Virus record (IMG/VR): IMGVR_UViG_3300044628_000433
Coordinates: 1 to 64,000 of that record
Length of the DNA stretch: 64,000 nt
Source of the DNA: a virus
Reading direction: 5' to 3' (one strand)
Part shown: piece by piece, positions 24,205 to 33,900 of the stretch
How positions within the stretch are numbered: the stretch's first letter is position 1
Layout: every line of letters begins with the position of its first letter
The notes under the pieces: generated by a model
What the model saw: only the letters and a program-made list of their open reading frames with translations
Database searches by the model: none
Told to the model about the DNA's origin: nothing
Position numbers and translations under genes: made by a program

Positions 24205-24864
24205 ATGGGATACTTAACTAAACTAGATGCAGTAAATCAAATGCTGCTTGCTGCTGGAGAATCGCTTGTTGCGGATCTTAACGAAGCAAGTGGTATTGAT
24301 ACAGGAATTTCAGAATTTCTCTTAGACCAAGCCTCACTTGAATATCAATTAAGAGGCTTAGCTAATAACAAGATCATTAAGACAGTACAGCCAGATGCTC
24401 AAGGATACATTCTTTTGGGTTATCCAAATACAGACTTTGGTGGCGTACTCGATGCTAAGTTACTATCGTTACACCAAACAGAAGATGGTTCGGCCATCGT
24501 TGCCAGAGTACAAGAGGGAAATCCCCCAAAGCTTTGGAACATGACAGAAGACACAGATGTTTGGGTAGATGGTGATTATCGTATTGAGCAGATTAACTTC
24601 TTACAATACGACCAACTAGATACAAACTCTCAGCGTACAATTCTTTCAGCTGCTACCAGAAAGTATCAGCTATATACTCAAGCAGATCCAGCCGTAGACA
24701 ACTACTTGGCACAACGAGAAATGCTTGATCGTATGCGGTCACGTGCAAACGATATCTCAGCAAAGCAAAGAACCATTTGGGCAAACGATGTCTCTTATGC
24801 AGCTGGCAAACGACCGCCATACTTTGGTACAGATCCTGCCGCAATTAGACGAGGACTAATATGA
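24205..24864 (+). CDS. Tail tubular protein A, T7 gp11-like
   Basis: Start at the ATG at 24205 (MGYLTKLDAVNQML) behind AAAGG; the frame is open upstream through the terminator but cannot be coding there. 219 residues, with the gatekeeper-type opening LDAVNQMLLAAGE seen in podoviral tail tube proteins and a YDQLD-type middle. It forms the upper tail ring between portal and nozzle. Overlaps the gp12-like gene by 4 bases. Confidence 0.92.
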   Translation: MGYLTKLDAVNQMLLAAGESLVADLNEASGIDTGISEFLLDQASLEYQLRGLANNKIIKTVQPDAQGYILLGYPNTDFGGVLDAKLLSLHQTEDGSAIVARVQEGNPPKLWNMTEDTDVWVDGDYRIEQINFLQYDQLDTNSQRTILSAATRKYQLYTQADPAVDNYLAQREMLDRMRSRANDISAKQRTIWANDVSYAAGKRPPYFGTDPAAIRRGLI

Positions 24865-27512
24865 AAATAACAATTCCTGTTTACTCATTAAGCGGGGGTG
24901 TAAGCCGACAGCCAGACTCAAAGCGTACTCCCTTTGAGGCACAGGAGATTGATAACTGCTTCGTCACAGTAGAGAAATCTATTGAGAAGAGGGCTGGCTT
25001 TAAAGTTCTTGATAGCAATACCGGAAACTATGATCTATCTTTTCTTCCGTTAACTGTAGACCCAGCATTCGTTTGGTATACTATTAATGACGAAAACAGA
25101 TATCTCTTAATCATTGATCGTAACGCATCTGGTGCAACAACTAATATCTTGTATATTGTTAAGCTTACAAGCGATGGTTGGGTAAACGAAACACCGAACT
25201 TTCAATGGGATTCAGAAGATCCATCTCTAGAGTGGGATGGCTCTACCGCAATTCTAGACGGAGATGTTAGGTATCCAATCCATCAACTAGCATTACAAGA
25301 AGGTGGATTAGATACACTTCTTGTTAGATATAACACCGTAAAATCGCGTGGTATTATTTCACGATACTCAAGAGCCTACCTTACACACGAAACCGGAAAC
25401 GCACAAGAAATCATAAAGTCATTACAGTTTGGTACTTCAATCTTAATGTTGAATACCAAGGTATATGCTGGCTTTACTTCGGGGACCAACGGAAAGACAG
25501 TAAATCTCAACGGGCAAGAAACAACCGAAGACGATTTAGTTGGTCGAGCTGTTACGTACTATACGTCAGCTCGCATTCGTAAGACAACCAATGGTCGTTT
25601 GTATCCAGAAGGTACAACCCTAAACGATGGTGAGGCATGGGATACTGGCTTCATTGCTAAGCAGATTCCAGTTGAAGATTACATCTACGGGGATTTTGAT
25701 AAGCCTTGGTTGGGTCAATCAATGGCTAACTTCTCTGAGATTCGCTTTCCACCGGATAAGAATGACTGGAAAGCCATCAACAAGAACTTAGATACAACGC
25801 CTGTCGATGCTAAAGCAAAGACAATGTTGGATCTTTTATACGATCCAGACGCACCGCTAGGTTCTCTACAAGAAGGCGATGGAAAGGTCTACTTTACCGC
25901 AGCTCCATACCTTTCGGTTGATGCGGGGTATTACCGTATCGTTTCGTTCCCAGAAACAGAAGCTTATGGTGGTTCTGTTATTGGTCCGGGAAAGCCATAT
26001 ACGCAACGTGTACGAACTCCCGATCACTGCAGCGTTCTTGATAAAGCAAGAATGCCACAGAGGATTACCTTTAACAACGGTAAGTTCACGATGGCACCTA
26101 TTGATTGGGCTGCTAGAACTATTGGAGATCGGGAAACAAATCCCGGACCTTCGCCATTTCTCACATCAACGAGACAAGCAAGACACATTCAATTAACAGC
26201 TCTTGCTAACTTTAGAGATAGATTGTTTATTGCCGCTGGTGATATTATCTTCTCATCTCAACTTGGTGTATTAGAAGATCTATGGATTAAAGACCCATCA
26301 AACGTTACCACAGCTGACCCAATTGATATTCGCGCAGCGAGTAACTCATACGCTGAAGTTACAGCGATGATTCCATTCAATGCCTATCTCTTTATCAATA
26401 CAAAGTCAAATGTTCAGTTCGAACTCAAAGGCGACAGTAATCTAATCTCTCCACTCACAGCAGAAATCTCTGCGACAACATTCTATTCTACAGCTGAACT
26501 TGTTGATCCAATTAGCCTTGGCAGTAACATCTACTTCTGGGATAGCCAGAGATTGTACATTTACTTGAATCAAGACAGTAGAGAATTCAATACCGCCTTT
26601 GATTTATCACAGGGTATTCGAGGCTACTTGCCGTCCACCTTTAAGTCAATCGCCGTAGCCACAGCTAACAACCAACTCATTGCTGTAGACGGTGCAAGCA
26701 CACACCACCTTTACTTCTATGGCTCACGTTTCATGGGTGATGAGATTCGTCAATCAGCATTCTGGCGATATACGCTATCGGATGTTGAAGACATTCAAAG
26801 CATCAATACCTATAAAACAATTCTGTATGCTATTACCAAGAGACAGACAACTAATGCAACTGCTTGGTATTTGCTTGCACATGATTTAGAAGACCACGAA
26901 AATCCAAGACTAGATAACTTCTCAGACATTGTTCTAACAGAAAGCAATTGCACAAGTGTTGGTATGACATCGACACTTATCGTTCCTTACGTCTTAGATA
27001 CCACACAAGATGTCTATGTTGTATTGGAAGAAGATTGGGAAGGTCTAGCCGGATCGGTCTTCAAGGCAGCTGCTAGCTCCGTTGTTGGTTTTAATACCGA
27101 ACTTACTATTGCTGGTATCTCTTTACCAGACCATGTAGGAAAGACAGTCTTTGTTGGTTCTAGTTTTAGAATGAACGTCGAGTTGTCAAAGCAATACTAC
27201 AGACAGAATGATGGAAACATTATTGAGGGTGTTGCAAACCTTAAGACCTTACACATCAGGCACAACGACACAGGTACATACCGTGTTGAAGTAACCAGAC
27301 GTGGAAGACCAACACCACTTATCAGTGAATTCTCTGCAACCAATACCGAAACCACAGAATACAGAGAAGGTAACGGAACGTTTGTTGCTAAGGTATTTGG
27401 GTTTTCTGATGAGACAACGGTTCGTTTAATCTCTGATGGTGTTACTCCATGTAACATAACCCAACTAGAATTTAGAGGAACCTTTAATAAGAAATCAAAA
27501 TCATTGAGATAA
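24861..27512 (+). CDS. Tail tubular protein B (nozzle), T7 gp12-like
   Basis: 883 residues (T7 gp12 has 794). The N-terminus SGGVSRQPDSKRTPFEAQEIDNCFV is characteristic of podoviral nozzle proteins. The central part is a beta-propeller-like array containing the LTALANFRDRLFIAAGD segment and a SNIYFWDSQRLYIY strand. It makes the distal tail tube and anchors the fibres encoded next. The start overlaps gp11-like by 4 bases. No catalytic motif seen. Confidence 0.93.
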   Translation: MKITIPVYSLSGGVSRQPDSKRTPFEAQEIDNCFVTVEKSIEKRAGFKVLDSNTGNYDLSFLPLTVDPAFVWYTINDENRYLLIIDRNASGATTNILYIVKLTSDGWVNETPNFQWDSEDPSLEWDGSTAILDGDVRYPIHQLALQEGGLDTLLVRYNTVKSRGIISRYSRAYLTHETGNAQEIIKSLQFGTSILMLNTKVYAGFTSGTNGKTVNLNGQETTEDDLVGRAVTYYTSARIRKTTNGRLYPEGTTLNDGEAWDTGFIAKQIPVEDYIYGDFDKPWLGQSMANFSEIRFPPDKNDWKAINKNLDTTPVDAKAKTMLDLLYDPDAPLGSLQEGDGKVYFTAAPYLSVDAGYYRIVSFPETEAYGGSVIGPGKPYTQRVRTPDHCSVLDKARMPQRITFNNGKFTMAPIDWAARTIGDRETNPGPSPFLTSTRQARHIQLTALANFRDRLFIAAGDIIFSSQLGVLEDLWIKDPSNVTTADPIDIRAASNSYAEVTAMIPFNAYLFINTKSNVQFELKGDSNLISPLTAEISATTFYSTAELVDPISLGSNIYFWDSQRLYIYLNQDSREFNTAFDLSQGIRGYLPSTFKSIAVATANNQLIAVDGASTHHLYFYGSRFMGDEIRQSAFWRYTLSDVEDIQSINTYKTILYAITKRQTTNATAWYLLAHDLEDHENPRLDNFSDIVLTESNCTSVGMTSTLIVPYVLDTTQDVYVVLEEDWEGLAGSVFKAAASSVVGFNTELTIAGISLPDHVGKTVFVGSSFRMNVELSKQYYRQNDGNIIEGVANLKTLHIRHNDTGTYRVEVTRRGRPTPLISEFSATNTETTEYREGNGTFVAKVFGFSDETTVRLISDGVTPCNITQLEFRGTFNKKSKSLR

Positions 27513-27515
27513 TCT

Positions 27516-28421
27516 ATGCCTACAAATCAGACTTCAGTAACAACAACAGTACAAACAACGTATGTGTTACCGATCTCCTTCTCAGCCTTAACGATGGCAG
27601 ACGGAATCGGAATGCAAGAACAGTTGTTAGTATTTAGACCAAACATTGACTCTATCTATGGGTCATCACTAACCATTGAGGACTATCGCGGTCTTGGTCA
27701 AATCGCTTCCTCTTGGCTCACAATCAACACCACAACAAGACAGATTACAGGAATCTCTATTCCACCGTCAGCAACCTATACCCTCAGTACAGGTGCTACA
27801 GTGGCATATCCAGCTCTTGTTGCGGCAGAGCCTCTTATTGTTTTACGCTCTGTAGTTTCATCAGAGCCTTATGTTGATTGGGTAACTGGATCAAGAATCA
27901 CAGCTGACCAGCTTAATCTTAATACGTCACAGCTCTTGGCTGTATCGCAAGAACTTAAGAATTCCTTAAGTGATAAGATTGGTCGTGATGACTTTGATGC
28001 TATCGTTAATCCTCTCACAGAAGACTTGAATTGCAATACTAAGAAATTAACAAACCTTGCAACACCAACTTCAGCATCGGATGCGGCAACTAAGGCATAC
28101 GTAGATGACGCTATTAACACAGCCGTCACAATCAAACTTGGTCAAGCCAACGGTATTGCAACTCTTGATTCAAGCAGTTTGCTAACCACATCACAGCGTC
28201 CTTCCTCAACGTCCGTACTACCCGGATCATTCTTCTCTAAGGCTACCGCACCTGTTAGAACAACAGGTGGCGATGGTCTGTACAAGCATGGTTCAATCTG
28301 GTTCAATACATCAACTGGTCGGTTGTTTGTATACATTCCAGATGATCGGTATACTGGATTATTAGACACACATAACGGAGACATTGGCTATTGGGTCGAT
28401 GTTTCCTCACCCGCATTGTGA
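27516..28421 (+). CDS. Tail fibre, tail-attachment type, T7 gp17 N-terminus-like
   Basis: 301 residues. The first half resembles the tail-binding domain of T7 gp17: a beta-rich YVLPISF start, a long polyproline-free strand array, then DWVTGSRITADQLNL followed by a LLAVSQEL helix. After it comes LTNLATPTSASDAATKAYVD, a segment found in many trimeric fibres. The short C-terminal part ends in a small IWFNTSTGRLFVYI strand pair. It lacks a large receptor-binding end, so it is probably the adaptor on which the longer fibres sit. Confidence 0.85.
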   Translation: MPTNQTSVTTTVQTTYVLPISFSALTMADGIGMQEQLLVFRPNIDSIYGSSLTIEDYRGLGQIASSWLTINTTTRQITGISIPPSATYTLSTGATVAYPALVAAEPLIVLRSVVSSEPYVDWVTGSRITADQLNLNTSQLLAVSQELKNSLSDKIGRDDFDAIVNPLTEDLNCNTKKLTNLATPTSASDAATKAYVDDAINTAVTIKLGQANGIATLDSSSLLTTSQRPSSTSVLPGSFFSKATAPVRTTGGDGLYKHGSIWFNTSTGRLFVYIPDDRYTGLLDTHNGDIGYWVDVSSPAL

Positions 28422-28428
28422 GGCATTC

Positions 28429-29859
28429 TTGGCTATTAACTTTCCAAACGCTCCCGCAGATGGAGCAACATACACTGAGGGTAGTGTTCAATGGCAGTAC
28501 TCCAGTTCTAATAATGCTTGGACAATGATCACCACGGGAACCGTTGGCATTGACAACGGGGTGAATCACGATCAAGAAGTTGTCTTCTTAGACCGTAACG
28601 TCACAAATCAAAACATTCCTACAGCTGGTGTTGGTCTTACCTATAATCCAACAACCAGAAAGCTTGGCATCAAGGCCAACGTATCTCAAGCAAACAACCT
28701 ATTCGAACTTACGAATAGTTCAGACGTAGTTCTTTCTGCGTTCAATGCTAGAGGTATTCTCAACAAGGCTGGTCAGATCTATTACCAAGGCACTTCGCCA
28801 ACGGTTGATGCTGCTGATACAGGTCAACTTTGGTATAACACGGCGTCCAGTACACTTAATATTTGGACTGGTTCCGTATGGTCATCTGCTGGCGGTGGCG
28901 TAGACATTGCCTCTAATCAGGTTATTACTGGTGCCAAGTCATTCTCAACTAACGTTACCTTGGGCAGCAGCGCATCTTTAGTTGGTGAGTCATCGTTGGT
29001 GTTTAAGCCAACGAACACCACAGCATTAACGCTTACAACCACAGCAGCAACCTTTGCTGTGCCTGTAAACTTCTCAGCTGTTGGAGTAGACGTTAAGAAC
29101 GCTGTTGTAACCAAGGCAGATAACATGACGGTTGATGGGGTTAAGACCTTTAGCGGAACAATTAATGCCGCTGCTGGTATTCTTATGAACTCAGGTTCTG
29201 GAACAAGCAGAATCTTTTCATCAGCTGCCACATCAAGTGGTGCAATAACAAATAATCTAGTTATTCAACCAAGCCAAAGTTCAACTGGTCGATACATTCA
29301 GCTCAATTCTAACTCAGATACTCTTGCATCGCAAGGTATTACAATTAGACCTAAGAATGAAAATAATCAAGGCGACTTAAACGTAATTGGTAATACAAAG
29401 ATTACTGGTAATCTAGAAATTACTGGATCGTTTACCGTACCAACTACTGTTGCAACTATTGGTGCGACATCTATTGGCTCCTTTAAATCACAGAGTGGCA
29501 CAGGCGATGGCAATATTAATACCGTTCCTGTAGACATTGGACCACTCAGCTTTAGTCACACCCTTGATACCTCGACTTGGCTTCCTACGACAACCGTATC
29601 AAATAACTCATCTGCTCCTGTATCCTTTTATTACAAGCGAGAGCAAATAAAGAATACTGGTATTTCAACCCACGGTATTAACAAGTTTAAGTTATTTGGT
29701 AATAAGTCAGTAGTTATTCCAATTACAAATTTAAGTGGAATGACCGCAGACCCAGCGGCTTACGAACGCACTGTAGTTGTCGCACACAACGTAGCTGTTC
29801 AGCTAGCTGGTCAAACAGACGCACCCGTTATTACGAGTTTTACAATATGTCCGGGTTAA
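28429..29859 (+). CDS. Tail fibre or fibre-associated protein, 476 aa
   Basis: I choose the TTG at 28429, behind GAGG that itself contains the stop of the preceding gene; earlier in-frame TTG/ATG codons would overlap that gene. The N-terminus NFPNAPADGATYT followed by a W-x-Y strand is a module repeated in many phage fibres. The middle consists of Ser/Thr/Asn-rich beta repeats with KAGQIYYQG and GQLWYNTASSTLNIW segments. The C-terminal domain is compact and beta-rich. Probably trimeric; receptor unknown. Confidence 0.8.
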   Translation: MAINFPNAPADGATYTEGSVQWQYSSSNNAWTMITTGTVGIDNGVNHDQEVVFLDRNVTNQNIPTAGVGLTYNPTTRKLGIKANVSQANNLFELTNSSDVVLSAFNARGILNKAGQIYYQGTSPTVDAADTGQLWYNTASSTLNIWTGSVWSSAGGGVDIASNQVITGAKSFSTNVTLGSSASLVGESSLVFKPTNTTALTLTTTAATFAVPVNFSAVGVDVKNAVVTKADNMTVDGVKTFSGTINAAAGILMNSGSGTSRIFSSAATSSGAITNNLVIQPSQSSTGRYIQLNSNSDTLASQGITIRPKNENNQGDLNVIGNTKITGNLEITGSFTVPTTVATIGATSIGSFKSQSGTGDGNINTVPVDIGPLSFSHTLDTSTWLPTTTVSNNSSAPVSFYYKREQIKNTGISTHGINKFKLFGNKSVVIPITNLSGMTADPAAYERTVVVAHNVAVQLAGQTDAPVITSFTICPG

Positions 29860-30128
29860 CAGTCGAGCAGTTATTAGCCGTCATTACGGCAGTTGTTATT
29901 CCTATTTCGGTTTCGACCTATTGGATCGCAAACCGTCTATCATCTCTAGAGACTGCGCTTAAAATGCAAAAAGAAGTGACAGACCTAGAGCAAAGACAAG
30001 TTCTCTACCGTGTTGATAAACTAGAAAAACACGTCCATGAAATTAGAAACGTCTTACAAGCACTCACTTTTAAGTTAATGAGGGGAGATACATTGGATGA
30101 CGATTTTAAGACTCCTACTGGTTTGTAG
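29847..30128 (+). CDS. Small membrane protein with coiled coil, 93 aa (lysis candidate)
   Basis: One hydrophobic segment at residues 8-28 (QLLAVITAVVIPISVSTYWIA) and then about 50 residues of heptad-like helix. It overlaps the fibre gene by 13 bases and the lipoprotein gene downstream by 32. Topology fits an i-spanin or a coiled-coil membrane accessory to lysis; holin function is also possible. I cannot decide from sequence. Confidence 0.65.
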   Translation: MSGLTVEQLLAVITAVVIPISVSTYWIANRLSSLETALKMQKEVTDLEQRQVLYRVDKLEKHVHEIRNVLQALTFKLMRGDTLDDDFKTPTGL

Positions 30129-30714
30129 CTTTCTTTTTGGTTGTTCTTCGGTAAAGAAGATCCAAGCGGGTTCGAATACTATTAACACAGCATCAACGAC
30201 AACAACCAAGGCTTTGGAAGAAATTAAAGAAGCTGCTATTGTTGCCGATCATAGTTTAGAGGTTATCTATGAGAACGTCAAAGAAATCCCAGCGGCAGAA
30301 GAAATCAAACAACACGTCGCAATCGCCTCAGAAGCCCAGCAAACGATCATCGAAAGATCCGATCAAGGGCTTTTGGAACAGGCCACGATCTCTTCGACAG
30401 TTAAAGAAATCATCGAGGCAACCTCGTCGGTGAAAGATGCAGAACCGTGGTGGGCTGTACTATTGCAGTACGCCTCAGTTGCGGTTATTAGCTTGGCTGT
30501 TGTAATTATCTTATGGCAGACAGGCGTTGGTTTAGTTATTCGACGGCTTATTGGATTTATTCCCACAGCCAAGAAGGAAGAAGCAAAGATACTAGATGAG
30601 GCTTTGTCCTCAGAGTCCGAAACAACTATCCGCGAAGCTGTTGCAATGCTTAGGGCTAAAGACCCAGAGCTAAACGAAGCTTTTAAACGGAGAAAGAAAC
30701 GTGCCAAACTATAA
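30097..30714 (+). CDS. Lipoprotein with C-proximal membrane segment, unimolecular-spanin-like
   Basis: 205 residues. The N-terminus MTILRLLLVCSFLFGCSS has a lipobox LFGC with Cys16, so an outer-membrane lipoprotein is predicted. About 100 residues of helical periplasmic sequence follow, then a hydrophobic segment at about 118-148 (WWAVLLQYASVAVISLAVVI), then a basic cytoplasmic tail ending KRRKKRAKL. An N-terminal lipid anchor plus C-terminal transmembrane domain is the definition of u-spanins (T1 gp11 type), which fuse inner and outer membranes at lysis. The 55-residue tail after the membrane segment is longer than usual. Next to another small membrane protein, in the fibre region. Confidence 0.75.
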   Translation: MTILRLLLVCSFLFGCSSVKKIQAGSNTINTASTTTTKALEEIKEAAIVADHSLEVIYENVKEIPAAEEIKQHVAIASEAQQTIIERSDQGLLEQATISSTVKEIIEATSSVKDAEPWWAVLLQYASVAVISLAVVIILWQTGVGLVIRRLIGFIPTAKKEEAKILDEALSSESETTIREAVAMLRAKDPELNEAFKRRKKRAKL

Positions 30715-30985
30715 ACGTACTGGAATTAAACCACCAGATCTTGATTTGCGTGGTAGAATTTCACGTATTTATACCAACAGCAACGGAGATCTGGTATTTG
30801 AATTTGCTACAGGAAACATAACTGTAGTTCAAGGCGGTGGTACTTCACCCGTCTCTTCTATTCTGGACGGTGGCAACGCATTAGCCGTCAACACAAATGA
30901 TATTGATGGCGGCAACGCTCTTGCAAATAACGTAAATGATTATGATGGCGGCGATACAGACGCTAATGTCATCTTCCCACCATAA
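30701..30985 (+). CDS. Small protein with DGG repeats, 94 aa
   Basis: GTG start at 30701 after GGAGAAA, overlapping the lipoprotein gene by 14 bases. The first half is a basic, beta-rich RGRISRIYTNSNGDL piece. The second half carries three imperfect copies of an (L/I/Y)DGGxAxA-xNxND unit, ending NVIFPP. Proteins with similar DGG repeats lie near fibre genes of aquatic phages; function unknown. Confidence 0.7.
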   Translation: MPNYKRTGIKPPDLDLRGRISRIYTNSNGDLVFEFATGNITVVQGGGTSPVSSILDGGNALAVNTNDIDGGNALANNVNDYDGGDTDANVIFPP

Positions 30986-30994
30986 GGATAATAC

Positions 30995-33900
30995 ATGAAT
31001 GACTTAATTCGAATACGGCGTGATACATATACAAACTGGGAATCAGCAAATCCAGTTCTTCCGTTAGGTGAAATTACATACGACAGAACCAACGCTGAAA
31101 TTCGCGTTGGTGATGGTACGTCTAATTGGCTTTCTCTTCCCACGATTGGCTCAGCAAGCCTTGCTGATGGAGACAAGGGTGATATTGTTGTCTCGGCAGG
31201 TGGAACTACTTGGTCATTGTCTTCAGCCGTTGCTGCGGATATTGCGGCAAAGCTAGAGGCATCCGATCTCAACCTTGGTACCTCGACCACCCCCGCTACT
31301 ACACCCCTTCAGATTAGACGCGGTGCCACATCTAGCTGGACAGGAATTATCCTAGCAGCTGGTGAAATTGGCTTTGACTCATTACTAAACGAAATTCGTA
31401 TTGGTGATGGTACTACTGATTGGGATAACTTAGATCCAGTTGGTCTTAACAAGTTACAGAATCTCTCACTTGAGCAGATCGGTGACGTTAACATTACCAA
31501 CCTAGAGATCGGAGATTTTCTTTCTCACGATGGAATGGATTGGGTTAATACTCCAATTACCTTCCCAGCGGTTGACCTTGACGATCTAACCTCAGTTACC
31601 CTTACGTCTCCAACTCTAGGTCAAATCCTACAGTTTAACGGATCGGCTTGGGTAAATGCTGCAGCACCTACTGGCGGTCCCGGTGTAACTCTTGGTGCTA
31701 AGAATGACATCACTGTTGTTGGGGAAAACGATTGGCAAATCACAACCAATAGTATTGAAACAGCGATGATTAAGAACGCCAACGTCACGGTTTCAAAGCT
31801 TGGCGGTACTGGCATTACAGTCGCTGGTAAAGAGCTTTTAAATATCGCGGTTGCAGCTAACGATCAAATTCTAGTCTATAATGAAGGTGAAGTTCGTTGG
31901 GATCCAACCGATCTTACTACCGCCGTTGGTGGTCCAGCCTTAAACGCTGTTGCTCAAATTACCAACGTTCCTAACGGAGTTCTTGGTATCTCTAACGAAT
32001 CTATTGTTGATCCAAGCTTCCTTGGTTATGGTCACTTAACCACAGAACGTCAGGTACTCAGTAATACTTCTTGGATTCCAGAAGATCTCTATAAGAATCC
32101 AAATACAGAGACCGTAGCATATACGGATGGAAAGACCGCTGGTAACTGGACAACACTAACTACAACTGGTGCAGTTCAATTTAACTCACCGGGTCAAACA
32201 GCTATTATTTCCGCTAAAGCCACAACAGTTAATTCAACTGGACAACTTAGGCTTTTAGAACCAAATAAGTTAATTGATACTTCAATCAAATTAACTTCTC
32301 GGGTTCGTGTACGCGGTACTGCTGTAAGCCCAAATACTAATTATGTTGTTGGTTTTTATACAACCACCACAAGCACAAAGAGATTTGCTGCTGTTGGTAT
32401 TAGACCAGGACAAACAACATGGCATGTTATAGAAAAACCAGTAAGCTCAGAACCGGGATCCGTCTACGATAGTGGAATCAGCGCGTTAGAGTGGGTTAAC
32501 ATTGACATTAGTGTTAAAGACGGCTTGATTACGTGTCTAGTAAACGAAAGCGTGGTTGCGGTCTTAACAGCATCTAACTTTGGAACTACACAATATAATA
32601 TTGGTTGTTCTGTGTTTTGCGAAGCTTCAACAACACCACAGCCAGAACTTGAAGTTGATTACTTGCGTTGTTATATTCAAGAACAACCAACCGTATCTAC
32701 AAGATTGCTTGAACAGTCCAACGCTGCTACTGGTGAGGTTTTAAACTGGAATGGTACTAATTGGGAACCAACAGATGTATCTCAGATTGTTATTCCAGCT
32801 GCTCTTGATGCCGTTTTTGAAACAAAAGATATTGCTAATGGCTTGCTTGGTATTTCAAATAATAGCCTTGTTGATCCAACCTTCTTAGGAAAATCCTATT
32901 TAACAAATACCCAACAAGTATTAACGAATACCGGGTGGATACCATCGTCGCTATACACTAACACTAATACACAAACAGTGGCTTATAGCGACGGAACGGA
33001 TGTTGGTAGTTGGTCTATACCTACCCTTACTAGCGGTAGTGTGACTTTTAATCCAACTGGAATAATTGCGGCATACGCGGCAACGGCGGATTCAACGGCC
33101 AGCGTAAAACTACCAACAATACAACGGATTACAGATACTGCGATAGATTTTACAGCAAGAGTTCGTGTTCGTGGTGCCGCAATCACACCAAACACAAGCT
33201 ATGTAATCGGTTTCTTTAGTTTAACACCTAGCACTAAGCTATATGCTGCGGTAGTTGCCAAAGATACATCAACATGGAAAGTTATCTCTAAACCCGGCGC
33301 AACAGCAACAGAAACAAACACGACAGTTTCCGTACTAAACTGGACCGATGTTAGAATCACGACCAATAACAATCAAATTAAATTTTATATTAACGGCACA
33401 CTAATAACCACCGTTAATGCGTCTGATTTTATTGGTGTTAGTTTAAATCTTGGTTGCGCTGTTTATTGCGAATCAGCAGTATCTCCACAACCAGAGCTTG
33501 AATTTTCTAGTTTACAAACCAATGTTATGGTTTTGCCTAATATTTCTCCACGAATTATTGAGCAAGATGGGGCAACCTCTAATCAAGTCCTTTCTTGGAA
33601 CGGAACAAAGTGGACCCCAGCAACTGTAACAACAGGTCCAAGTGGAGCCACAACTTTAAGTGATCTTACAGATGTTACCATAACCACCCCAACACAGGGT
33701 CACTTCTTGTGGTACGATACTGGCGAGTGGAAGAATAATTTTCTAACTCTAGATAAGGCATTCGATGTTGATGTGTTTACTGGGTTGGCGAATGAACAAG
33801 TTCTTGCCTATGATGGAAGTGCCGGTTTGTGGCAAAATAAGAATAAGATAACGCTAGATAGACTTTCCTTTAATTTCACACCTTCAGCCTTTTCTGTTCT

